Source: an uncultured Christensenella sp.
GTDB taxonomy: Bacteria > Bacillota > Clostridia > Christensenellales > Borkfalkiaceae
Length of the DNA stretch: 64,000 nt
Assembly (NCBI GenBank): GCA_910578565.1
Contig: CAJTQF010000005.1
Span: forward strand, 1-64,000
Direction of reading: 5' to 3'
The notes beneath the pieces were generated by a model. It was not told where the DNA came from, made no database searches, and was given only the letters and a program-made list of their open reading frames with translations. Below, one piece after another: positions 42,569 through 49,934 of the stretch. Position 1 is the first letter of the stretch, and each line of letters begins with the position of its first letter. The position numbers and the translations under genes were made by a program.

Positions 42569-43648
42569 ATGAAAAAAAATATAGTATTTTTCATCCAAAA
42601 TTTTTCACGTTCTGCGGGAAGTGAAAGAGTTACATCAATTATAGCTAATTTGTTATCTGAACAAGGTTATAACATTACCATTTTAAGTATTTGCGGAAAC
42701 AATACAAGTTTTTATGATTTAGGAAAAAATATCAGGTTGGTGACGTTATTCAATAAGGACGAAATCAGCAATAAAAAGTATTTTTTTAAAATATATCGCG
42801 CTTTAAAAAAATTTTATTCGGAAAATAAAGTTGATTTGGTTATAGATATATTTGCGGCATTAAGTGTTTACACTTTATTATTAAAGAAAAAATTTAAATT
42901 TAAAAATATAACTTGGGAGCATTTTAATTTTAAAGTAAATACTGGTTTTAATAAATTCGGGAGAAGATACGCGGCAAAAAAATCGGATTATATTGTTACT
43001 CTTACTGAAAAAGATAAGCAATTTTATTTATCTAACCTTCCGAAAATGAAGGCGAAAATTGTTCATATTTATAATCCGTCGCCGTATGAAGATGTTAAAA
43101 CAAATAACTTTTTACGTGAAAATATTGCTATCAGCGTAGGGCGTTTGACATATCAAAAGGGATTTGATGTTTTGTTAAACATCTGGAGCCGGATTGAAAA
43201 AATTAAACCCGAATGGAAACTTCAAGTTATAGGCTCGGGTGAAGAGTCTTCGGCATTAAACCAAATAGTTGAAAGTCATAAATTGCAAAATGTAGAATTC
43301 GTTATGTCCACAAATAAGATTGACGAATATTATCAGAGATCAAAAATTTATTTATCCACGGCACGTTTTGAAGGTTTGCCGATGACTATGATAGAGGCTC
43401 AGTCTTTCGGGTTGCCCATAATATCGTTTGATTATGATACCGGACCTTCCGATATTATAAGGTCAGGTTATAACGGATATCTTGTAGAAAACGGCAATAT
43501 TGACAAATTTTGTTCACAACTTGTCGAGTTGATGAACGACGACAGACTTATATCACAATTCTCCGAAAATTCAGTTAATAGCAACGCAAGGTTTAAAAGT
43601 TCTAATATATTGGTAAGGTGGCTTGAAATTCTTAAAGAAATATTATGA
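42569..43648 (+). CDS. Glycosyltransferase family 4
   Basis: This 359-residue GT4-type enzyme starts with IVFFIQNFSRSAGSERVT, then has ISVGRLTYQKGFDVLL and the EX7E-like FEGLPMTMIEAQSFGLP followed by DYDTGPSDII. The last pattern is typical of GalNAc/Gal-transferring EpsD/EpsF-like enzymes, but the sugar is not certain. The gene is strongly AT-rich. It overlaps the EpsG-type gene by 4 bases (ATGA). Confidence 0.9.
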   Translation: MKKNIVFFIQNFSRSAGSERVTSIIANLLSEQGYNITILSICGNNTSFYDLGKNIRLVTLFNKDEISNKKYFFKIYRALKKFYSENKVDLVIDIFAALSVYTLLLKKKFKFKNITWEHFNFKVNTGFNKFGRRYAAKKSDYIVTLTEKDKQFYLSNLPKMKAKIVHIYNPSPYEDVKTNNFLRENIAISVGRLTYQKGFDVLLNIWSRIEKIKPEWKLQVIGSGEESSALNQIVESHKLQNVEFVMSTNKIDEYYQRSKIYLSTARFEGLPMTMIEAQSFGLPIISFDYDTGPSDIIRSGYNGYLVENGNIDKFCSQLVELMNDDRLISQFSENSVNSNARFKSSNILVRWLEILKEIL

Positions 43649-44844
43649 TTTATTTGTTCGTATTTTGCATTTCCTCATTAATTATATATTTGGGGGAAAC
43701 TGCAAAACTGAAAAGGTTAGCGCCAAATAATAATCGCTATTCAAAAAATGATGCGCTCAATTTATTTTGGACGAAGAAGGTATTAATAATTATTGCATTG
43801 TTTATACCTATTTTTTTGGCTACTTTCAGACACGAAACCGTAGGTATAGACGTTTATACTTATATGAAACCTTTATATTTATGCACAAAGCGTTCATCCG
43901 ATATTGCGGATTTTTTTGTTCAAATGAAAAATGACACAGCTTTGCAGTATATGGATTACGGATACGGGTTTATTGCGTATGTTGCCTGCAAATTTTTCGG
44001 AACCTTGAACGGTTTGTTTTTCGTTAATGAACTGTTATGTATGCTTCCGGTTTATTTCGGAATAAAAAATATAAACAGTCATCTGAGCAGAAATAAAATT
44101 GATTTGAATATTCCGGTCTGGCTGGGAATGTTCATATGGTACTGTTGTTTCTATAATAATTCTTTAAATCAGGTAAGGCAGTTGATTGTATGCGCAATTT
44201 TATTTTATGCGTTTACCTTATTTTTAAACAAGAAGTATGTAATTACTGTTTTATTATTTTGTTTTTCTTTAACGCTGCATATTTCTGCGATAATTTTTAT
44301 CTACATTGTTTTAACTTATTTGATTTGTAAAAGTAAACATAACTTTTTGCGCTATTTATTAGCGTTTCTTCTGATAATATTTTTAATATTCAGCATTGAT
44401 ATTTTTTATTTTGGAATGAACATTTTAAAAAATTTGGGGCTTGTACCCGAAAAATATCAAGGCGAGATTTTTGACGTAGAATACGGTGAACGCAATATCA
44501 ATTTGTCATGGCTTTTTATAGGCCTGGTTATGATATTTTCCAGCGGGTTTTTTTATTATAAAAACAGGCAAAACATATTTGCCCGCTTCTTGTTTTTTGT
44601 TTCTTTAAGTTTTTTGTCCTTATTTAATATTTCATCTTATTTTTCAAGTTTTGGCAGAATTCAATTATATTTTATGATATATGCAACAGTGGCAATTCCG
44701 TCAATGTCAAAAGTAATTAAGGGGAACATTATCGGCAATGTTTCTGCGTCGAGCTTATTAAGTATACTTGTCGTAGTTGCTTATTGGATTGTAGCTGTTT
44801 ATTTATTGGATTATACAGGAACCATCCCGTATAAATTTATGTAA
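43645..44844 (+). CDS. EpsG-type polysaccharide polymerase
   Basis: This 399-residue protein has about ten hydrophobic segments and the EpsG/Wzy-like motif ATFRHETVGIDVYTY near residue 71, which places it in the EpsG family of polymerases that join lipid-linked repeat units outside the membrane. The family is very variable, so the polymer cannot be inferred. Its presence with a flippase and an initiating PGT marks a Wzx/Wzy-dependent pathway. Confidence 0.88.
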   Translation: MIYLFVFCISSLIIYLGETAKLKRLAPNNNRYSKNDALNLFWTKKVLIIIALFIPIFLATFRHETVGIDVYTYMKPLYLCTKRSSDIADFFVQMKNDTALQYMDYGYGFIAYVACKFFGTLNGLFFVNELLCMLPVYFGIKNINSHLSRNKIDLNIPVWLGMFIWYCCFYNNSLNQVRQLIVCAILFYAFTLFLNKKYVITVLLFCFSLTLHISAIIFIYIVLTYLICKSKHNFLRYLLAFLLIIFLIFSIDIFYFGMNILKNLGLVPEKYQGEIFDVEYGERNINLSWLFIGLVMIFSSGFFYYKNRQNIFARFLFFVSLSFLSLFNISSYFSSFGRIQLYFMIYATVAIPSMSKVIKGNIIGNVSASSLLSILVVVAYWIVAVYLLDYTGTIPYKFM

Positions 44845-44862
44845 TACTTAATGAGGTCGGTT

Positions 44863-45975
44863 ATGAAAAACTGTTTGCTTGTGGGGCTGTATCCCAATGA
44901 GGCATGTCCTGTTTTTACAATTGAATTTGCGAAAGCGCTTAAGAATAACGGTTATAATATTTATGCCGTTTTACCTGATAACATTATAAATAAAAGCAAT
45001 TGGATAGAGCTTCTTACAGAAAGAAATATTTCGTTTATACGTTTGAATAGGGGAAAAGGTAAAATTTCAAAAAAAATAAATAAGTATTTTTCGGTATTAA
45101 AATTTCTTTTATCTTACAAAAAGATTTTAAAAAACATTTTAACAGTTGAATACGAGTTTGTTTTCTATACTTTCTTCCATAGGTGGAACGAATTGGTTAA
45201 GAGAAAAGTTTGTACTGAAAAGAATATTTTATTTGTTCATGATCCGGTGCCGCATTCAGATGAACGTAAAAACAGAAAAAGTTTACAGGCTAAACAAATA
45301 AAAAAAATGGACGAAATTGTTGTTCTGTCGAAAAGGTTTATTCCGATTTGTGTTGACCAATATAATTTAAGCAGGGATAAAATCTATTTTATGCCGCATT
45401 GTTTAATGAATTACGGCAATCATAACAATACTACAGAATATGTAGAAAATGAGAAAATCAACTTTCTGTTTTTCGGAAGAATAACGAAATATAAAGGAAT
45501 AGAAGTTCTTTTAAAAGCGTTTGCAGAAATTGAAAAATCTTTTGAAGGCGCATTTCTTAATATTGTAGGCGGTGGAGATTTTAAGCAGTACGAAAAAGAT
45601 TTCAGTAAATTGAAAAACGTAATGCTTATAAATAAATATATTGAAGATAATGAAATTTCTTCATACTTTTTAAAACATAACACTGTTTGTGTTTTACCGT
45701 ATCTTGACGCAACTCAATCCGGAGTGATAGCTATAGCCTATGAGTACGGTACTGCCGTAATAGCTTCGGATACTGGCGGATTGAAAGAGCAACTATGTGA
45801 CGGCGAAGTAGGGATTTTTTGCGAACCGAATAACGTTGAAAGTTTAATTAAAGCTATGCAACTGACCATTCAGAATTTTGCGGAATTGAAAAAGCAATCT
45901 ACAAAGATGATACAATATTCAAAATTATTGAATTGGGATAATTCGGTCAGATTGTTGTTAGACGAATTGAAATAG
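44863..45975 (+). CDS. Glycosyltransferase family 4, variant active site
   Basis: This is a GT-B enzyme of 370 residues, with FLFFGRITKYKGIEVLLKAF and, in place of the usual EX7E, TQSGVIAIAYEYG, where the first Glu is Gln. GT4 enzymes of the rhamnosyl/glucosyl type often show this. The start at 44863 is chosen because GAGG lies 6 bases upstream; an in-frame ATG at 44851 has no ribosome binding site. It follows the polymerase by 18 bases. Confidence 0.87.
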   Translation: MKNCLLVGLYPNEACPVFTIEFAKALKNNGYNIYAVLPDNIINKSNWIELLTERNISFIRLNRGKGKISKKINKYFSVLKFLLSYKKILKNILTVEYEFVFYTFFHRWNELVKRKVCTEKNILFVHDPVPHSDERKNRKSLQAKQIKKMDEIVVLSKRFIPICVDQYNLSRDKIYFMPHCLMNYGNHNNTTEYVENEKINFLFFGRITKYKGIEVLLKAFAEIEKSFEGAFLNIVGGGDFKQYEKDFSKLKNVMLINKYIEDNEISSYFLKHNTVCVLPYLDATQSGVIAIAYEYGTAVIASDTGGLKEQLCDGEVGIFCEPNNVESLIKAMQLTIQNFAELKKQSTKMIQYSKLLNWDNSVRLLLDELK

Positions 45976-46030
45976 TATTGATGTTTATGATGTAAGCGTA
46001 TTTATGTAATTATAGTCGAGGGCGGATTCG

Positions 46031-47677
46031 TTGGATAAGAAAAGAAGTGTATTAAACGTAAGCATATCAATAATATTCAAAATTGCTCTTCTTATAGGCA
46101 ACTTGCTTGTAAGAAGATTTCTTATACGATATGTCGGCAATGAAATTAACGGCTTAAATTCGCTCTATATAAGTATACTTGATTTTTTGTCTGTAACAGA
46201 ATTGGGCGTAGGGGCAGCAATTACCTTTTGTATGTATAAACCTATTGTCGACAATGAAAACGATAAGGTTTCTGCGCTTTACAGATTGTTTACAAAACTG
46301 TACTTAATAATAAGTGCAATAATAACTTGTTGCGGTTTATTAATAATGCCGCTTTTACCGTATTTGGCTAAGGGATATAATGTAGAGAACGTTAATTTAT
46401 ACGCAACGTTTTTTGTAATGCTTATATCCGTGGTTATTACGTATCTTTTCAGTTCCAAAACGTCGCTTATAAACGCATATAAAAACAACTATGTAACAAC
46501 AATAATTTCTTCAAGCGGGCAGCTTATTCAATTGGGGTTGCAAATAATTGTTCTTATTTACACCCAATCCTTTTTTTGGTTTTTAATGTGCCGTATAATA
46601 TCGGCTTTGTTGCAATGGTTCGTTACGGAAATACTTATAAGAAGAAAGCATAAAAACATAATTAAAAACAAGCAGACAGTTGATTCGGAAACAAAAAAAG
46701 AAGTTACTAAAAATATTAAAGCTATGTTTATGCACAAAATAGGTAATGTTCTTGTCAATACTGTTGACAGCATTATTATTTCTGCATTTATCGGTATAGT
46801 CATTTTAGGTAAATATTCTAATTATACGACTATAATGTCTGCAATGACGGGTGTGATTACTTTGTTTTTTACTCCGCTTACGTCAATTATAGGACATTTA
46901 TTTATTGAAAATGATAAAGATTGTGTAAAAAAATATTTTAATTTTTTTCATTCGTTTAATTTTGTAATAGGTTGCATTTTCTTTTTGGGTTATTATGCCG
47001 TAATAGACAATCTTGTAACTATTTGTTTCGGTAACGATTTGGAGCTTAATAAAAGTATCTCGTTTATTATTACTTTAAATTATTTTATCCAGTTTATGCG
47101 TCAGGCAACTTTACTTTTCAGAGACGCAACCGGAACTTTTTATAATGACAGATGGAAACCTTTAATAGAAGGAATTTTAAATATAGCGATGTCAATAGGT
47201 TTCGTATATTTGTTCGGTTACTTGTTCGGTGAAGAGTTTGCGGTGGTCGGAGTAATTGTTGCTACAATTGTGACGAACCTTGCTATTTGTCATGTGATAG
47301 AACCGCACGTTTTGTATAAGTACGGATTAAATTCTAAGACTAAAAATTATTATATACGAAATTATATTTATATAATTATATTTGCCGCTGCATTAATTGG
47401 ATTACATTTTTGTTTGCAATCATATGCAAACGAGTGGAAAGAATTATTGGTAAATGCAAGTATATCTTTGGCTATAGCAATTTTACCCTGTATCGTTGTT
47501 GCTCTGATTGATAAGGATTTCAGACGTAATTTTTATGACAGGGTTGTTAAGCTAAAAAATAAATTTAAACGTAAAACCGAAAACAGCACTGAGAGTATTG
47601 ATGATAATACGGCAACTTCAGAGAGTGTCGGTTCTGAGATTTGTTCCGATAAAGAGAGTGAAGATAACGTTAATTAA
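46031..47677 (+). CDS. Wzx-type polysaccharide flippase
   Basis: This 548-residue protein of the MATE/polysaccharide-transport superfamily should flip undecaprenyl-linked repeat units across the membrane. About twelve to fourteen hydrophobic segments are visible. The start is TTG, 9 bases after GAGG. The last 45 residues form a hydrophilic, acidic, Ser/Asp/Glu-rich cytoplasmic tail (ENSTESIDDNTATSES and following), unusual for the family. It is the last gene of the cluster and ends 3 bases before the right-hand repeat terminator. Confidence 0.9.
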   Translation: MDKKRSVLNVSISIIFKIALLIGNLLVRRFLIRYVGNEINGLNSLYISILDFLSVTELGVGAAITFCMYKPIVDNENDKVSALYRLFTKLYLIISAIITCCGLLIMPLLPYLAKGYNVENVNLYATFFVMLISVVITYLFSSKTSLINAYKNNYVTTIISSSGQLIQLGLQIIVLIYTQSFFWFLMCRIISALLQWFVTEILIRRKHKNIIKNKQTVDSETKKEVTKNIKAMFMHKIGNVLVNTVDSIIISAFIGIVILGKYSNYTTIMSAMTGVITLFFTPLTSIIGHLFIENDKDCVKKYFNFFHSFNFVIGCIFFLGYYAVIDNLVTICFGNDLELNKSISFIITLNYFIQFMRQATLLFRDATGTFYNDRWKPLIEGILNIAMSIGFVYLFGYLFGEEFAVVGVIVATIVTNLAICHVIEPHVLYKYGLNSKTKNYYIRNYIYIIIFAAALIGLHFCLQSYANEWKELLVNASISLAIAILPCIVVALIDKDFRRNFYDRVVKLKNKFKRKTENSTESIDDNTATSESVGSEICSDKESEDNVN

Positions 47678-47680
47678 TAT

Positions 47681-47715
47681 AACCGACGGGGCGGCTTTGC
47701 CGCCCCGTTTTCTGT
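47681..47715 (+). terminator. Terminator after the cluster (right repeat copy)
   Basis: A perfect stem GGGGCGGC (47688-47695) with GCCGCCCC (47699-47706), loop TTT, is followed by GTTTTCTG. Its first 22 bases (47681-47702) are identical to the left copy at 35530-35551. It separates spoVAD from any upstream promoter. Confidence 0.9.
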
Positions 47716-47753
47716 ATAAAAAAGACGCGTTTGAAAAAACTATAATTATCAGT

Positions 47754-48749
47754 ATGAAAAAAGGCAATACGGTATTTTTTAAAAATGCGCCGAGAATATC
47801 GGGCTATGCCGCAATTTGCGGTTCAAAGGAAAAAGTGGGAGTGATTGGCGGATACGCAGATATCACTCTCGACGACGATATGTATGCGGAATCAACGTTT
47901 GAAAAAGCTGAATGTAAAATGCTTACAAACGCTATTTCGCTCGCAATCGAAAAAAGCGGTTTTAAAGAAAGGGATATAGACGTGCTTATTTCAGGCGACC
48001 TTTTAAACCAGATTATTTCGGCAAGTTTTTCCGCGCGGGATTATGATTTTCCGTTTGTCGGCGTTTACTCTGCATGTTCCACTATGAGCGAAAGTATGAT
48101 GCTCGCCGCTATGATGGTTAACGCGGGTTACGTCAAACGCGCGGTTGCCGCTACCGGCAGTCATTTTGCTTCGGCTGAAAGGCAGTACCGTTATCCGTTG
48201 GAACAGGGCACAACGCGTCCCCCGCAGTCGCAGTGGACGGTTACGGGCGCGGGCGGTTGCGTTATTTCCGACGCAAAGGAAGGCGTAAAAATAACCAGCG
48301 CTACAATGGGCAGAGTTTGCGATTTGGGCGTTACAGACGTTAACAATATGGGCGCGGCTATGGCGCCTGCCGCGGCGGATACCATAATGCGGCATTTTAT
48401 GGATACGGACACTTCGCCCGACGATTACGATATGATTTTAACGGGCGATTTGGGCGCTCTCGGCAGTAGAATTGTTAAAGATTTAACTTGGGAAAAGGGC
48501 TTTGATATTTCGGACAGACACGTTGACTGCGGTGAAATAATTTACAAAGTTATCGAAGATGAATTTCAGGGCGGCAGCGGTGCGGGCTGTTCCGCCGTGG
48601 TGCTTAATTCGTATGTGCTTTCAAAAATGAATTCGGGTCTTTACAAGCGTATTCTTTTTGCCGCGACGGGGGCGTTGCTTTCAACGGTGTCATCGGGTCA
48701 GGGAGAGTCTATTCCCTGTATAAGTCACGCAGTGGAGTTGGAGTATTGA
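47754..48749 (+). CDS. spoVAD: Stage V sporulation protein AD
   Basis: SpoVAD is a thiolase-fold protein that binds dipicolinic acid for its uptake into the forespore. From the ATG at 47754 it has 331 residues and begins GNTVFFKNAPRISGYA, as in the family; an open frame extending further upstream would cross the terminator. The thiolase-like segment VYSACSTMSESM and GDLGALGSRIVKD are visible. No Shine-Dalgarno sequence precedes the ATG, but a TATAAT (47741-47746) lies 7 bases before it without a good -35. Separation from spoVAC by the polysaccharide cluster means it probably needs its own promoter. Confidence 0.94.
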   Translation: MKKGNTVFFKNAPRISGYAAICGSKEKVGVIGGYADITLDDDMYAESTFEKAECKMLTNAISLAIEKSGFKERDIDVLISGDLLNQIISASFSARDYDFPFVGVYSACSTMSESMMLAAMMVNAGYVKRAVAATGSHFASAERQYRYPLEQGTTRPPQSQWTVTGAGGCVISDAKEGVKITSATMGRVCDLGVTDVNNMGAAMAPAAADTIMRHFMDTDTSPDDYDMILTGDLGALGSRIVKDLTWEKGFDISDRHVDCGEIIYKVIEDEFQGGSGAGCSAVVLNSYVLSKMNSGLYKRILFAATGALLSTVSSGQGESIPCISHAVELEY

Positions 48750-48750
48750 T

Positions 48751-49134
48751 ATGGGACAGGAAATTTTATTGATATTTTTGGCTTACTTAAAAGCGTTTGC
48801 CGTAGGCGGAGCGATATGCCTGATTGCTCAGATAATAATCAATTTTACCGATCTTACCGCGGGTAAAATTCTCGTCTATTTTATGCTTTCGGGGGTAGTG
48901 CTTACCGCAATTGGAGTTTATCAGCCGCTGGTGGAATTTGCTGGCGCCGGCGCAACCGTTCCCATCTCGGGTTTCGGATATCTTCTTGCAAACGGCGCAA
49001 TGAAAGGTGCGGAGAAAGGGTTTTTTCAGGCTATAACAGGTTCGCTGTCTGCGGCAAGCGCAGGGGTTACGGCAGCGGTGGTATTTTCGTTTATAATGGC
49101 TTTAATCTTCAAGTCGAAAACAAAGCGCAATTAA
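48751..49134 (+). CDS. spoVAE: Stage V sporulation protein AE (SpoVAEb)
   Basis: This 127-residue membrane protein is the third core part of the SpoVA dipicolinic acid channel. It has about four hydrophobic helices and the family pattern FAVGGAICLIAQIIINFT, then EFAGAGATVPISGFG, which mirrors the HAGAGSIVPITGF of SpoVAC. It starts 1 base after the spoVAD stop, so the two are co-translated. A hairpin terminator follows. Confidence 0.95.
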   Translation: MGQEILLIFLAYLKAFAVGGAICLIAQIIINFTDLTAGKILVYFMLSGVVLTAIGVYQPLVEFAGAGATVPISGFGYLLANGAMKGAEKGFFQAITGSLSAASAGVTAAVVFSFIMALIFKSKTKRN

Positions 49135-49139
49135 CGTTT

Positions 49140-49172
49140 GCGGCGCGGAAAATTTCCGCGCCGCTTGATTTT
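49140..49172 (+). terminator. Intrinsic terminator after spoVAE
   Basis: A palindromic 12-bp stem (49140-49151 with 49153-49164) is followed by TTGATTTTT. Confidence 0.8.
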
Positions 49173-49226
49173 TATATAAGAGTGTTTTAAAACATAAACA
49201 AGCCTGCTAAAAAATAAAATATAGGT

Positions 49227-49892
49227 ATGAAGGCGAAAAAAAACAAAAAGTTCAGGCGGTTTAAAATACTTGTAATTTTTATGTGCCTGTTCATAATAGC
49301 CACGTTGATATATTTCCAACGCAACGTCACGCGGGTACTTATATCTATCAGTGAAGCGACCATCCGTTCGGTAACAACCGTCGCCGTCAACGACGCGATT
49401 TATTACACGCTGAACGACACAATGCGATACGAAGATTTGATTACTATCGAGCGCGATGCGGACGGTAACGTAACGTCTATTACGACCGATTCATTGAAAA
49501 TAAACCGAATAGCAAGGGATACGGCGTATCTTTCGCAGGAAAACCTTAATAAAATGAGTCAGGAAGGAATTTTGGTTCCGATTGGCGCACTTACCGGAAT
49601 TGAAGCTCTCGCAGGTTTCGGGCAGAAAATTAATTTGAAAATAATTCCTATAAGCAATGTGGAGTGCCGCTTTGTTTCAAAGTTTTTGGAAGCGGGTATA
49701 AACCAGACAAAACATTCGCTGTATCTTGAAATAGTTTCCGACATTTCAATTATTATGCCGTCAAAATCAACAAATCTCGCTTCTACAATCGAAGTTTTAA
49801 TTTGCGAAAGTGTTATAACCGGAAAAATTCCCGACGTGTATTTACAGGCTTCGCTCGCAGGCGGCGGCGCGGCGCTTGTTCCGAAAAAATGA
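49227..49892 (+). CDS. yunB: Sporulation protein YunB
   Basis: YunB is a membrane-anchored sporulation protein; in Bacillus subtilis it belongs to the mother-cell programme and is needed for full spore resistance. The 221-residue protein has a Lys/Arg-rich start, one helix at about residues 14-32, then the family core NDAIYYTLNDTMRYEDLITI and VPIGALTGIEALAGFG. A TAAAAT box ends 6 bases before the ATG, so this may be another leaderless gene, though no -35 is evident. It forms a small sporulation region with spoVAD-spoVAE. Confidence 0.92.
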   Translation: MKAKKNKKFRRFKILVIFMCLFIIATLIYFQRNVTRVLISISEATIRSVTTVAVNDAIYYTLNDTMRYEDLITIERDADGNVTSITTDSLKINRIARDTAYLSQENLNKMSQEGILVPIGALTGIEALAGFGQKINLKIIPISNVECRFVSKFLEAGINQTKHSLYLEIVSDISIIMPSKSTNLASTIEVLICESVITGKIPDVYLQASLAGGGAALVPKK

Positions 49893-49896
49893 ACAG

Positions 49897-49927
49897 AAAG
49901 CCTTCCGCAAATTTTGCGGAAGGCTTT
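49897..49927. terminator. Bidirectional terminator between yunB and pheT
   Basis: A 14-bp stem (49897-49910 with 49914-49927) with loop ATT lies between two convergent genes. Confidence 0.9.
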
Positions 49928-49934
49928 ATTTGTA

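Noticed and set aside
35500..47760. Transposon or integrative element carrying the polysaccharide cluster
   Set aside because: No transposase, integrase, tRNA target or terminal inverted repeats were seen; only the duplicated terminator sequence marks the ends.
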